Source: Marinomonas primoryensis (GTDB taxonomy: Bacteria > Pseudomonadota > Gammaproteobacteria > Pseudomonadales > Marinomonadaceae). From it: 64,000 nt of DNA. Shown piece by piece: positions 1-8,849 of the stretch. A model generated the notes under the pieces. It was not told the DNA's origin and made no database searches. It saw only the letters and a list, made by a program, of their open reading frames with translations. Position numbers and translations under genes: made by a program. The stretch covers positions 1,722,001-1,786,000 of the forward strand of contig NZ_CP054301.1 of NCBI RefSeq assembly GCF_013372285.1, given 5' to 3'. The number at the start of each line of letters is the position of its first letter. The first letter of the stretch is position 1.

Positions 1-61
1 GATTACAGGGTAACTCTTTCCCTTTCATCAAGAACTGTCAGATCAAGTCGAGACTAATACT
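1..61 (-). mobile_element. IS481-like element, end remnant
   Basis: The segment matches the outer end of the element at 36855-38003: both carry GTAACTCT, then a short AT-rich stretch, then TGTCAGATCAAGTCGAGACTA. The body of the element would lie outside the window to the left. Only the terminal repeat region is seen, so this could be either the edge of a complete copy or a solitary remnant. Confidence 0.55.
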
Positions 62-64
62 GCT

Positions 65-220
65 ATGCGCGCCTTCCTGAAACGTTTTATAAGAACTTTC
101 ATCCAGATGCTGCCAGAAGCCGGTATCGTTAGTCGCTCTCTTGCCATGGATTTGGTAATTAATGATCCTGATTTTCTGTTTGATTTGGAGCATGCGATCA
201 AGTCGAGCTGTGCCCTTTAA
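65..220 (+). pseudogene. 51-codon ORF fragment beside the IS end
   Basis: An open frame begins at an ATG only a few bases after the IS end and runs 51 codons to TAA. It includes the stretch LPEAGIVSRSLAMDLVINDP. I do not recognise the family. Its position suggests the C-terminal end of a gene that was interrupted by the IS insertion; the frame is open back into the IS end. It could also be a chance ORF. Confidence 0.25.
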
Positions 221-272
221 TTTTCTTTAAAGCCAATGGTAGTGAGTAATGTGGCTAGTTTGTTACTTTCTT

Positions 273-308
273 ACCACTAAACAAGATAATTGAACCTTGT
301 TTAGTGGT
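273..308. terminator. 13-bp perfect hairpin
   Basis: ACCACTAAACAAG at 273-285 is followed by a 10-base loop and its exact complement at 296-308. It lies between the ORF fragment on its left and the 3' end of an IS5-type transposase relic on its right. It may act as a terminator for either, but there is no long T run directly after it. Confidence 0.5.
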
Positions 309-339
309 TTATAAGCGAATTAAACCTTTGAGGCTCGTA

Positions 340-675
340 TCATCTGATCAATCCGAAACGCTTTGCACGGGCAAACAGCATAGCAAGCTTGTTGTTATTT
401 TTAGCCAGACTTCAGTAGATAATTTTTCTAAAATCAAACCGACGTTTGATAATTCGAAAAGGGTGCTCAACCGTTGTTCGGATACTTGCTTTGATTTATT
501 CCGTTTGGAATGGCTGCTTGTTCTTTATTGGTCGCTTCTTTAGGTTTTTGATTTTGCTCGAAATTTCTGCGATAAACCAGTCGGCTTTAACCTGCTTTAG
601 CTATTCTCGTTTTTGAATGAAGCGGTAACCAGAATCGGCTGAGATAAAACACTCTTCGCCATGAAGAAGGTTTTC
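340..675 (-). pseudogene. IS5-family transposase, C-terminal relic
   Basis: Read on the minus strand in one continuous frame, this stretch gives the C-terminal third of an IS5/IS1182-type DDE transposase: LLHGEECFISADSGYR, then TTVEHPFRIIKRRFDF, then KLAMLFARAKRFGL. The HPFRIIKRRF box is characteristic of the family around the catalytic Glu (EHPF). Three in-frame stop codons interrupt it and there is no N-terminal part, so it is dead. The plus-strand ORF across the same bases is a shadow. Confidence 0.75.
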
Positions 676-678
676 TGG

Positions 679-1654
679 CTAATTCAAGTCCACTCCTGCA
701 GTCTCTAAAGTAACGAAGTTAGGGACTATTGTATTTATTAATTTTACTCCGCTAATCATGACATCTGTCCAAACCATGGCCTCTAAGAACGCCTTGTTTA
801 GCGTGGTTCTTTCATCCACTTTCAAAGCGTCGAGATAGCGCCAGTTTTGTGCTTCGAAGTTAAGTGTTTGTGTAAGATAAGTACCTAACTCTCCCGACTG
901 GTTCATGATGGCATCGTACAAACCTTTATCTAAGGCGATTTCATCCAGTACAATGGATTTTTCTAGATTAAAAACGACTTCTATGCTCGATAATAATCCC
1001 ACCATAAAGGCCGAGTCTCCACGTTCTGATTGTTTACTTTCTGCCAGTAGTTGGCAGTAACGCCCTCGTGTCAAAAGTACTTTTAACAATGGCTGTGGCG
1101 ATTTGGTAGAGGAGCACAATGTAATCAAAAGTGCCCATTTTTTTAGCTGGTTTAATCCAATAAACACGACAGCTTCTTGTATTGATACGACAGTTTTTTT
1201 GATATCACAGACGGGACTATTAAGAATACGGAGTAGTTGATAGGATAGTTTGAGTTCATTAGTGGCTAGGCGTGTGACTTCTTCAATGGTTACGTTTTGA
1301 TTCTGTAGTGTGTTAACCAGCGCGATCGCGCTTCTTGCAGTCGAATTGATTTTTCGCCCCTTTATAATTTCAGGTCGTTGAAAAAAGTAACCCTGAAACA
1401 AGTCAAATCCGAGTTTCTTGCAAAGTTCAAACATGGCTAGATTTTCCACTATCTCTACAACTTAAATGATGCCTTTTGATTTTAATTCGTTGAGTTCGTC
1501 TACATAAGCATTCGGTGGTGTGAGAAGAACGTCAATTTTAACAATGGATGCGTATGGTAGTAACGAGTGATAATCTGCTTCAAATTGATACTAATCTAAA
1601 AAAATCGATAACCAGCTAGCTTCCATTTTTTAACAGATTTAATAACCTCTGAGG
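679..1654 (-). pseudogene. EAL-HDOD signalling protein, 3' part (interrupted by IS)
   Basis: This is the C-terminal two thirds of a YuxH-type EAL-HDOD protein whose first part lies at 2978-3295. The end of the EAL domain is visible (LGFDLFQGYFFQRPEII), followed by the HDOD domain with LLRILNSPVCDIKKTVVSIQ and AFMVGLLSSIEVVF. A 256-codon frame remains open from an internal start near 1449. Upstream of it there is an in-frame TAA near 1465 and a one-base frameshift near 1600 in a T run, and then the IS10-like insertion. HDOD proteins of this type usually act in signalling, and c-di-GMP hydrolysis is not assured because the EAL part of such proteins is often degenerate. An intact paralogue is at 4396-5640. 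Confidence 0.75.
1646..1654. repeat. 9-bp target-site duplication, left copy
   Basis: CCTCTGAGG directly precedes the first base of the IS10-like element and recurs at 2978-2986 directly after its last base. The 9-bp length and the palindromic target fit the IS10 group of the IS4 family. Confidence 0.9.
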
Positions 1655-2977
1655 CTGAAGTATCCCCTCGAATTTGATATAAATAACAATTAGTTAACAT
1701 AAGAAGGGAACGTTCATGGCCCTTGGTGATCAATAATTTCGCCAAAAACAATCAAACACGAGAGCCATGAACGCGACGTCTATTCTGAACAAAATCCTTC
1801 CATTTGTCAGACCAAATATGCATAAAACTCGACGCAAGGCGCTATCAGCTTGTGTACTCAGCTTAGCGCAAGGCAATCTTTGCACCGTGACTAATATCGG
1901 TCGAGGCATCCAATCAAAAGCGTACGAAAAGCACCGCATTAAACGCTCAGACCGATTGCTCTCCAACCCGAATTTACACCGCGAAGCATTATCGATTTAC
2001 GCTTATATCTGCCGACTCTTTGTGATTCAAACGCGTCCAATCATTAGCGTGGATTGGTCTGATTTAGATGCTCGTGGACAACACTTTCTAATTCGTGCCA
2101 GCATGGCTTTTGAGGGGCGATCCATTACGCTTTATGAAGAAGTGCATGACAAGCTCACAAAAGAAAAGCCTAAAACACATCGGCAATTTTTAAGTGTTTT
2201 AAAAGCACTGATTCCAAGTAAAGCAAAGCCCATCATTGTAACGGATGCTGGATATAAGACGCCTTGGTTAGATGAAGTTGTGAAACAGGGCTGGGATTAT
2301 GTCGGACGAGTCAGAAGGCCGCGTAAGTACTATGATTACTCGCTTCAAGCTTGGCGCTGCATATCCACTTTGTTCTCTAGTGCTAATCAAAAGCCTAAGC
2401 ATCTAGAGCTTAAACATCGTCAATCTAGCCCAATCACCAATCAGTTTGTCCTTTACAAGAGCTCACCGAAAGGGCGTCACTCTATCAATCAAAAAGGTAA
2501 AAGACGTGCTTCTTTATCTTCGCTTACCGCAGCCAGAGGGGCAAAAGAACCTTGGTTATTAGTGTCTTCTCTTCCTGTGAACCGTCTTTTTGCGAAGCGT
2601 TGCGTCAGAGCATATGAAACGAGAATGCAAATTGAAGAAGGTTTTCGCGATATGAAAAGCAGCCGATTCGGCCTGGGGTTTGAGTTGAACTTTACATCAA
2701 AGATAGAACGGTTGAGCAACTTAATCCTGCTTACAACTGTCACTGCGCTTCTGCTTGTTTTAATCGGTAAAGTCATAGAGCTGACAGGCTATGCAAAACG
2801 CTTTCAGGTGAACACTCTACGTAAGCGAAGAGTTCTGTCACACTTTTACCTTGGGAAACGAGCCATTATGACCCGTTTCCAGATACCAAAAAAGGAATGG
2901 CAGGACGGCATCAGGCAACTAGTCCAGCAGCTAAAACAAGGAGCCTATTCATGAGTAAATTTGTGGGGATACCTCAG
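1655..2977 (+). mobile_element. IS10-like insertion sequence (IS4 family), complete
   Basis: The element is 1323 bp, close to the 1329 bp of IS10. The left end reads CTGAAGTATCCCC and the complement of the right end reads CTGAGGTATCCCC, resembling the CTGAGAGATCCCC end of IS10. It carries one intact transposase gene and is flanked by perfect 9-bp duplications, so insertion was probably recent. It splits a decayed EAL-HDOD gene. Confidence 0.92.
1767..2954 (+). CDS. IS10-like transposase (IS4 family)
   Basis: This 395-residue DDE transposase is full length for the IS10 group and has no lesion. The catalytic residues can be placed: the first Asp in ISVDWSD (about residue 97), the second in IVTDAGYKTPW (about 160), and the Glu in the Y-(2)-R-(3)-E-(6)-K signature YETRMQIEEGFRDMK (about 292). 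The start ATG lies 112 bp inside the left end. The element is complete, so transposition activity is plausible. The minus-strand ORFs inside it are shadows. Confidence 0.93.
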   Translation: MNATSILNKILPFVRPNMHKTRRKALSACVLSLAQGNLCTVTNIGRGIQSKAYEKHRIKRSDRLLSNPNLHREALSIYAYICRLFVIQTRPIISVDWSDLDARGQHFLIRASMAFEGRSITLYEEVHDKLTKEKPKTHRQFLSVLKALIPSKAKPIIVTDAGYKTPWLDEVVKQGWDYVGRVRRPRKYYDYSLQAWRCISTLFSSANQKPKHLELKHRQSSPITNQFVLYKSSPKGRHSINQKGKRRASLSSLTAARGAKEPWLLVSSLPVNRLFAKRCVRAYETRMQIEEGFRDMKSSRFGLGFELNFTSKIERLSNLILLTTVTALLLVLIGKVIELTGYAKRFQVNTLRKRRVLSHFYLGKRAIMTRFQIPKKEWQDGIRQLVQQLKQGAYS

Positions 2978-2986
2978 CCTCTGAGG
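2978..2986. repeat. 9-bp target-site duplication, right copy
   Basis: CCTCTGAGG, identical to 1646-1654, immediately follows the right end of the IS10-like element. Confidence 0.9.
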
Positions 2987-3295
2987 TGATTTTTTGGTCT
3001 TCAATAATTTCTATGTAAACTGTCTCTGGATTGATAGGAAAAAAGGCGTATGACAAGATAAATTCGGTTGTAATGTTAATGAAAAATGATTTTATTAACT
3101 GAGTTTCTAATTTGGTAATTCCAATGCATAGATTGACTAATACTTGGCTTGTAGCAGCATCATTGTCGGTAATATTTGCATTGAGGGCATCCTTTCCACG
3201 GAATAATAGCTCGTACCCGAAAATGTCTTTTTTTCATCGAGTATCGGTTGCTGAGCCATCATGAGATAATTTAACGACATTGGAAATTTAATCAT
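2978..3295 (-). pseudogene. EAL-HDOD signalling protein, 5' part
   Basis: On the minus strand the sequence gives the start of a YuxH-type EAL domain: MMAQQPILDEKKT, then, after a one-base shift in a T run near 3226, FGYELLFRGKDALN and a long open stretch ending ...EDQKITSE at the IS10-like insertion. It rejoins the frame continued at 1654. QPILDxxxxxxGYELLFR is the hallmark N-terminus of EAL-HDOD proteins. The gene is inactivated by the IS, at least two frameshifts and one stop. Confidence 0.72.
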
Positions 3296-3298
3296 TGC

Positions 3299-4240
3299 CT
3301 AGATTGCAGCAATAAGTGACACACGCTTATTTAATAATACTTCAATTGGAGTGAGATAGTTTAGCGATTTTCTAGGCCTAAAATTGATTAACATTTGCGT
3401 GTCCGCAATGTCCTGTTCGGTGAGCTGACCTATGGCGAACCCTTTAGGATAAAAACGTCTCAATAGTCCATTGGTATTTTCATTGAGACCACGCTGCCAT
3501 GAGTGATAGGGCTTAGCAAAATAGGTTTTACATTTCAGCGCTTTAGCAATGCTTTGATGGCCTGCAAACTCGCCTCCATTGTCAAACGTAATGCTATGGC
3601 AAACATGCTTAAAAGGCTTTAACAATTTTTTAATGGCTTTAGAGACCAATTTTTTCGTCTTGTTCTTAACGCGACAGGTCAATAAAAGCTTGGTGACTCG
3701 CTCCGTCAACGTGACGAGATAGCCATCTTGACCATAAACCGTATCTCCTTCTCAATTGCCTATTTCTTGTTTGTCATCAACCTCTTTAGGGCGCTGGTCG
3801 ATATCGACTCGGTTAGGAATCAAGTGAGCGCCTGCCATCGTGTCTTTACGTGGTTTATAACGCTTTCCTCGTCTTGCCAATTGATGCCTCCACCCTTGCG
3901 CAAACACAATGTGTAGACGGTATTACAACAGACTTTTAGTGTTGGTATCTCTCTGGCTAACCGTCCTGCTATTTGCTCTGAGGTGAAGCTCAATTTGAGT
4001 GAGCCTTCCACTTTATCGATCAGTTCCTGACTTCGTTTTGTAAACTTGCGAGCCTGCATTCTGATCGTGAGCCACTTTAGCACAATATTTACTAGTGAGG
4101 CATCGCCTCAGTTCACGAGCAATCGTTTTATTGCTTCGTTCCATCTTTGTTGCGATGGTTCTTGCCGAAAACCCTAGTTCATTTAGACCTTCAATCTGGT
4201 ATCGTTCTTTTAGCGTCAGTTGCTTATATTGGTTGTTCAT
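3299..4240 (-). pseudogene. IS30-family transposase, decayed
   Basis: Minus-strand pieces add up to one IS30 transposase: an N-terminal HTH (LTLKERYQIEGLNELGFSAR, RSNKTIARELRR), a middle part (FTSEQIAGRLAREIP), then GDTVYGQDGYLVTLTERVT, ITFDNGGEFAGH and GLNENTNGLLRRFYPKG, which hold the catalytic D, D and E. The reading frame changes twice (near 4070 and near 3890), and a TGA replaces the Trp before EGDTVYGQDG near 3750. The 3' end lies only 4 bp from the decayed EAL-HDOD start. I could not find convincing terminal repeats. A relative with different ends is at 5891-6994. Confidence 0.8.
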
Positions 4241-4395
4241 TTTTGGACGACCTGGGTGGATTGTGTGAGAACTCGAAGCCTATAGGCAACTGACTCTCTT
4301 ATCTATACCAAGTGTGTCGGTTAATGTTGAGATCTAAGTTGTAGCTCTCTGAGCGATATGTTTTTGATTTTTTAATTCTGTTGTATTGTTTTTTA
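4241..4395. other. Short intergenic region, no gene seen
   Basis: This stretch between the IS30 relic and the EAL-HDOD gene contains no plausible gene. It may include the lost end of the IS30 element. Confidence 0.4.
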
Positions 4396-5640
4396 TCAGT
4401 AATTATTAAAAATATAATCTGTATTTAATAATGCATTCAAATACATTATGTTTAATTCACTTTCAGAAATATTAAGAATTGCCTCATTATCTTCAATTCT
4501 CTCTTCGCTTAATTGGATGGCTTTTTTTAGTATTATTCCTAGAATTCCTTCATAGTTTATAATAGCTCGATTGCATTCTTCGCTTAAACCAAGAGAGGGT
4601 AATATTCGTTCTATTGGGAAATCGAAAATTGCATCTAATACCGACAACAATCCAACGAGGTAAGCCTGAAATGACTTTTCTGGGTCATAAATATTGATAA
4701 CGGCTTCACAAAATTTTGCACGGATGAGAGCTTGTTTGCAAAGTTCTTCAGGCTTATTATTAGCGGATTCCGTCAAAATAAAAAGTGTAATGACTTTCTT
4801 TACTTCATATTGGCCCAGGTAAATTAATGCATGATCAATGCTACGAATACTGATTTTTTTTCGCCCAGCACTGTTAGCTAAACGGAGAAAACGAGTTGTC
4901 ATCGATGAATCTTTTTTTACAATTTCAGCAATTTTAGAAAAATCAAAATCTTCATCAAGATTAACTCTAAGCAGTTCATTTATCGAATTACTCGAAAGTT
5001 TGAATTCTGTTAATTTAATTTTTTGTGGTGTTGAAAAGTAAGGACCTTGAAATAAATCCACATCAAAGTCAGATAATAATTCATAGTCGGAATAAGTTTT
5101 TATATTTCGAATTATTATCATGCAGTCAGGGTTTAGCTGTTTTACGAAATTAATATCACAAGACATTTTAACAATATCGCTATTAAAATCTATTTTTATA
5201 TAGTTAATTTTTTCTATAATTTTTTTATTGACTTTTAATTGAGATGTTTCTGAGAAAAACGAAAAGTTTTTGGTAACTAAATTGTTAATATGATGTTTTG
5301 TTTCTGTATTGTTCAATGTCTCTGATGTCAATGCAATAATGACTTTATCTGGTGGTAAAATAATAAGTATTTCAGAGTTTAAAAAACGCTTTGGAATGTT
5401 AAAAAAAGCGCGTTTTTTACTGGAAAATTCTAGCATACCAAACAACAATATTGAATCTGTGAAGATAGAATCATGATTAATGACTGAAGTAGTATGACTC
5501 TTTGATTCGCTGTAAATTATTTCATAGGCAACAACATTACCTTTTGAGTTCAAAATCGGCTGTCGAGAGATGAAACCACTTAAAAAAATAGGACTATTTT
5601 CTTGGTTCTCGAAAAAAAGATTTAGAAAAGCATTGTCCAT
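4396..5640 (-). CDS. EAL-HDOD domain protein (YuxH type)
   Basis: A 414-residue protein with an N-terminal EAL-like domain (about 20-205) and a C-terminal HDOD domain (about 215-400), the usual size for this family. ISRQPILNSKGNVVAYEIIY marks the EAL start, but the catalytic E-x-L motif is replaced (YEIIYSES), so c-di-GMP hydrolysis is unlikely and a sensory or scaffold role is more probable. VDLFQGPYFSTPQ ends the EAL part. The HDOD part has TTRFLRLANSAGRKKISIRS, as expected. It is unusually rich in AT, Asn and Ile compared with the catabolic genes later in the window. It is a paralogue of the broken gene at 679-3295. No partner gene is nearby, because IS elements flank it on both sides. Confidence 0.85.
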   Translation of the reverse strand: MDNAFLNLFFENQENSPIFLSGFISRQPILNSKGNVVAYEIIYSESKSHTTSVINHDSIFTDSILLFGMLEFSSKKRAFFNIPKRFLNSEILIILPPDKVIIALTSETLNNTETKHHINNLVTKNFSFFSETSQLKVNKKIIEKINYIKIDFNSDIVKMSCDINFVKQLNPDCMIIIRNIKTYSDYELLSDFDVDLFQGPYFSTPQKIKLTEFKLSSNSINELLRVNLDEDFDFSKIAEIVKKDSSMTTRFLRLANSAGRKKISIRSIDHALIYLGQYEVKKVITLFILTESANNKPEELCKQALIRAKFCEAVINIYDPEKSFQAYLVGLLSVLDAIFDFPIERILPSLGLSEECNRAIINYEGILGIILKKAIQLSEERIEDNEAILNISESELNIMYLNALLNTDYIFNNY

Positions 5641-5890
5641 TAAATTCTCCGTGTAATTTTAAAACTATTTTTTTGATGGGATTTTTTCAAGTACTCATTA
5701 ATAAAATTAAAAATCATATACCAAGATACCAGAAAAATAATCATAAAAAATACAAAAAACTTAACAATACTAAAGTGCAATATTTTTCACTCTCAGTTCG
5801 TTGACAATTGCAAGAGTGAAATGGTCTTTAAGCTAAAAAAAGTTAGAATAAAAACAATTCAGATATTTGCTTTATGTCTTTTTGTTACTT
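5641..5890. other. AT-rich upstream region of the EAL-HDOD gene
   Basis: No gene is seen. The region must carry the promoter of the minus-strand EAL-HDOD gene. A 9-bp inverted repeat, TTTCACTCT at 5785-5793 and its complement at 5813-5821, spans a TTGACA-like hexamer and could be a regulatory site. Confidence 0.35.
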
Positions 5891-6994
5891 CCGAATTCAA
5901 GTCCGAAGTGCGACATCTCCTAAATTCAAATAATAAGTGCGACACTGCAAGACAGGTGTAGGAGAAGCCAATTGCTGAAGTTGGTGCATTTCTTTTCACC
6001 ACAAAAACAAGCAGTACAAACATGAATTATCAGCAGTTGCCCGAAGGTAAAATATACCAGATTTCTGCTCTATTAGAACAAGAAATGTCAGTTTCAAATA
6101 TAGCGCAGGCACTTAATTGCCATAGAGCCACGATTTATCGTGAACTAAAGCGAAACACAAAAAAAAATCATATTGTCCTGACAAAGCTCAGGTCGCCTGT
6201 TTGATAAGGCGAAAAACGTCAGCCAAGTATCAAATATCATCAAAGACCAATGATTATATTCGTATTCTCATTAAGCTCGACTGGAGCCCAGAGCAGGTGT
6301 CGAATGTTTTAAAAAAGAGGGGTGTTCCAGTCAGTCATGAATGGATTTATCAATATATTCATGATGACAAAAGAAATAAAGGGATACTCTATCGTTATTT
6401 AAGACAAGGCCGAAAGCGTTATCGTAAAGGGAAACGAACCAAAGCGGAAGCAATCAAGAATGCGGTCTCCATAGATGAACGCCCAGCGATAGTCGATACG
6501 AAAAAACGTTTTGGTGATTGGGAAATAGACACCGTTTTGGGTAAACACGGCACGGGTTCTATCGTTACCTTATTGGAAAGGAAGACGCATTTTTTTCTTA
6601 TAAAGAAGGTCGCCTCAAAATCAGCCAAAGATGTGACCCAAGCTACGATAGAACTATTGGAGCCGTTTAAAGAGTACGTCCATACTATCACTGCAGATAA
6701 TGGTCGAGAGTTTGCGCTCCATGCTGAGATAGCTCAAGCACTAGAGGCGAAAGTGTATTTTGCTCATCCATACAGTTCTTGGGTGCGAATGAGAATAGTA
6801 ACGGTCTTTTAAGGCAATATGTGCCCAAAGGCATCGACTTAAGAGGCGTTACAGAAGAGAGAATCAACTTCGCTATGGGGCGGATTAATTACCGTCCTAG
6901 GAAATGTTTAGGGTTCAAGTAGCCAGCTATCGTTTTAAGAAAATGTGCTTAGCTGCTTGAAATAAAAAGTGTCGCACTTCGGACTTGAATTCGG
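5891..6994 (+). mobile_element. IS30-family element with perfect 25-bp ends
   Basis: The element is 1104 bp long. Its inverted ends are identical over 25 bp (5891-5915 and 6970-6994), beginning CCGAATTCAAGTCCGAAG. TT lies on both outer sides and may be a 2-bp target duplication, as IS30 elements make. The transposase inside is broken, so movement would need a transposase supplied in trans. Confidence 0.88.
6022..6952 (+). pseudogene. IS30-family transposase, frameshifted
   Basis: The N-terminal HTH (SNIAQALNCHRATIYRELKR) is followed by a +1 shift in an A8 run near 6165. The frame then gives SPEQVSNVLKKRG and the catalytic core: FGDWEIDTVLG (first D), ITADNGREFALH (second D), then, after another one-base shift near 6785, GANENSNGLLRQYVPKG (catalytic E). 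A TAG at 6920 interrupts GFK-PAIV and the final stop is at 6950. Three lesions make it non-functional, although the ends of the element are perfect. Confidence 0.88.
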
Positions 6995-7024
6995 TTCTAT
7001 GCTTACGATTAGGATGATGTTTAT

Positions 7025-7393
7025 ATGACGTTCAAAACAAAAAATGATGATCCAAGGCGACTCAAATTGTATTTGAGCATTGAAGAGATGGTAGTCGGTT
7101 TGCTTCACCATTCATCCAGTAGTTATGAGTTACAAGAATTATTGGGTATTGTTAAAACCTTTGAAAAGTATCGCGATAATCATTCGTGTGTGGTTGCCGG
7201 TCAGATTGATGTGTTGAGAGTATATATCCATGCAGCTAAAGTTTATGAATCAGTTGAGCTTGCTAATGAGTGGATGCATTCAAGAATAGTTGCATTAGGT
7301 GGACATATACCTGCATCACTTCTTGAAACCGATGATGGTCGTAAAGCGGTTCGGCAAACGTTACGAAAAATAGAGTTTGGAGAGTATGCGTAA
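7025..7393 (+). CDS. DUF2384 (MbcA/ParS/Xre-type) antitoxin-like protein
   Basis: A 122-residue protein. The C-terminal 50 residues fit the toxin-binding DUF2384 domain of MbcA/ParS/Xre antitoxins: ANEWMHSRIVALGGHIPASL followed by LLETDDGRKAVRQTLRKIEF. The first half has no clear HTH. Such antitoxins usually pair with a RES-domain toxin that degrades NAD, but no RES gene follows. Instead there is a second, frameshifted DUF2384-like piece at 7423-7651. It starts 31 bp after the IS30 end, so its native promoter may have been replaced. It may be an orphan antitoxin. Confidence 0.7.
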   Translation: MTFKTKNDDPRRLKLYLSIEEMVVGLLHHSSSSYELQELLGIVKTFEKYRDNHSCVVAGQIDVLRVYIHAAKVYESVELANEWMHSRIVALGGHIPASLLETDDGRKAVRQTLRKIEFGEYA

Positions 7394-7422
7394 AGGTCCT
7401 TAATATGAAACGGAGTTAAAGT

Positions 7423-7651
7423 GTGCAGAGCAAATATTTGTTCTCGCCGAAAGGTTTTTTTGATAACAAGGAGAACGCTCAAAAATGGTTAAGAGCACCA
7501 TGTGTGGAGCTCAATAATTTGAGTCCTATTGAAGCTATCAAGAGCGAGAAAGGGGGCGGCTGTTTTTTGTGATGTTCTGAGTCGTATAAATGAGGCGTAT
7601 TTTGCTAAGGTTATGCTATCTATTGAGCATTCAAAATGTCTGCTGGGGTAG
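7423..7651 (+). pseudogene. Second DUF2384-like domain, frameshifted
   Basis: From a GTG at 7423 the frame reads ENAQKWLRAPCVELNNLSPI and EAIKSEKGG, then a stop at 7570. A one-base shift near 7555 restores AVFCDVLSRINEAYFAKVML and ends at 7649. WL-x-x-P-x3-L-x-N-x-SP-x-EA is a typical DUF2384 pattern. One indel in a G-rich run (AAAGGGGGCGG) explains the break. Confidence 0.5.
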
Positions 7652-7683
7652 AATTCAATATAAATTTATAATGAGTTATAGCT

Positions 7684-8709
7684 ATGAACTCCGTCATTAG
7701 ATACATAAATATACTTGAACTAATACCGATCGAGCCAAAGCAGGGTGTTACAACAAAAGACATACTTGAAAAACTAGAAAAGAAAGGAACATCATTAACT
7801 CTACGTACATTACAGCGTGACCTAGTGGATCTTACTAAACATTATCCGATTACTTGCAATAACAGGGCTCGGCCTCACAGGTGGCGTTTTTCTTCAGATT
7901 ATCAGGGTAGTTTTGCTGCTATGGATGTTTCTTCAGCGGTGAGCACCATTCTGGTAAACGAGTATCTCCTTGGAATAATGCCAGCTCCACTGCTGGCTCA
8001 ACTATCTCCTCAGCTAAACCGAGCAAAAAGTTTTCTTCAATCCTATTCCGATAAAACTTATACCAACTGGCTGGAGAAAGTAAAAATCATTTCGGATAGT
8101 AAAACACTGATGCCTGCTTCGATTGATTCAGGTGTATGGACTACTGTGTGTGATGCAATTATGTCAAATAAAGCTTTGGATGTTTCTTATGATAGCCATA
8201 AAAAAGATGGTACGCAGTCGTTCACACTTCACCCCTATGGATTAATGATTCGAAAAAGCGCTACTTTCGTATTAGGGTCTTACAACGATTATCAGGACGT
8301 TAGGCAGTATGCTCTCCAACGTTTTAAATCCTTGAAGCTTTCGTTAACAGATTTTCGCCCAAATTCTAGCTTTTCTATTCAGAATTATATTGATAGTGGT
8401 GAGCCAAGCCTGAAGTATTCTGATCAATCAATTCATCTAGAAGCTCTTATTTCTAAAGGTTTAGCGAGAAGGCTTAAGGAAACAAAATTAAGTGACTCTC
8501 AACTGATTTTAAAAACATCAAGCGATGAATGGCTTTTTCTTAGGGCTGTTATCCCAGACGATTGGGATACTTACTGTTGGTTGCGTAGCCAAGGTTCTGA
8601 GATTATTGTGCGGGAGCCTTCTTCATTAAAGCAGGATCTGCTTCAAGAGGCGGCGACATTAATTGGGTTGTCTGAGCGTTTACAAATGTTAGAGGTGGAA
8701 ATGAGTTAA
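7684..8709 (+). CDS. WYL-domain transcriptional regulator
   Basis: A 341-residue protein with an N-terminal winged HTH (about 1-70: TLRTLQRDLVDLTKHYPITC) and a WYL domain in the middle (about 155-235: LDVSYDSHKKDGTQSFTLHP, YGLMIRKSATFVLGSYND), followed by a C-terminal WCX-like extension (AVIPDDWDTYCWLRSQGSEI). Proteins of this build (BrxR/CapW group) often repress or activate phage-defence operons in response to a ligand such as nucleic acid. It stands 140 bp upstream of an unknown protein and the giant recombinase on the same strand, so control of those genes is a reasonable inference. Confidence 0.85.
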   Translation: MNSVIRYINILELIPIEPKQGVTTKDILEKLEKKGTSLTLRTLQRDLVDLTKHYPITCNNRARPHRWRFSSDYQGSFAAMDVSSAVSTILVNEYLLGIMPAPLLAQLSPQLNRAKSFLQSYSDKTYTNWLEKVKIISDSKTLMPASIDSGVWTTVCDAIMSNKALDVSYDSHKKDGTQSFTLHPYGLMIRKSATFVLGSYNDYQDVRQYALQRFKSLKLSLTDFRPNSSFSIQNYIDSGEPSLKYSDQSIHLEALISKGLARRLKETKLSDSQLILKTSSDEWLFLRAVIPDDWDTYCWLRSQGSEIIVREPSSLKQDLLQEAATLIGLSERLQMLEVEMS

Positions 8710-8849
8710 ATATAAAAATGTGTTTTTTTGTAAATAGGCGTCATAATATGTCGTCTATGTTTTGTTTTTTTGACAAAGCTGTGTAGATTCTAAACACGAT
8801 CAACTAGTTACCGCTTAAAAATCGGTATTAAAAGTGTTTGGAGGTTGCA

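Noticed and set aside
304..543. 79-codon plus-strand ORF
   Set aside because: It lies antisense to an IS5-type transposase relic whose family motifs are clear on the minus strand.
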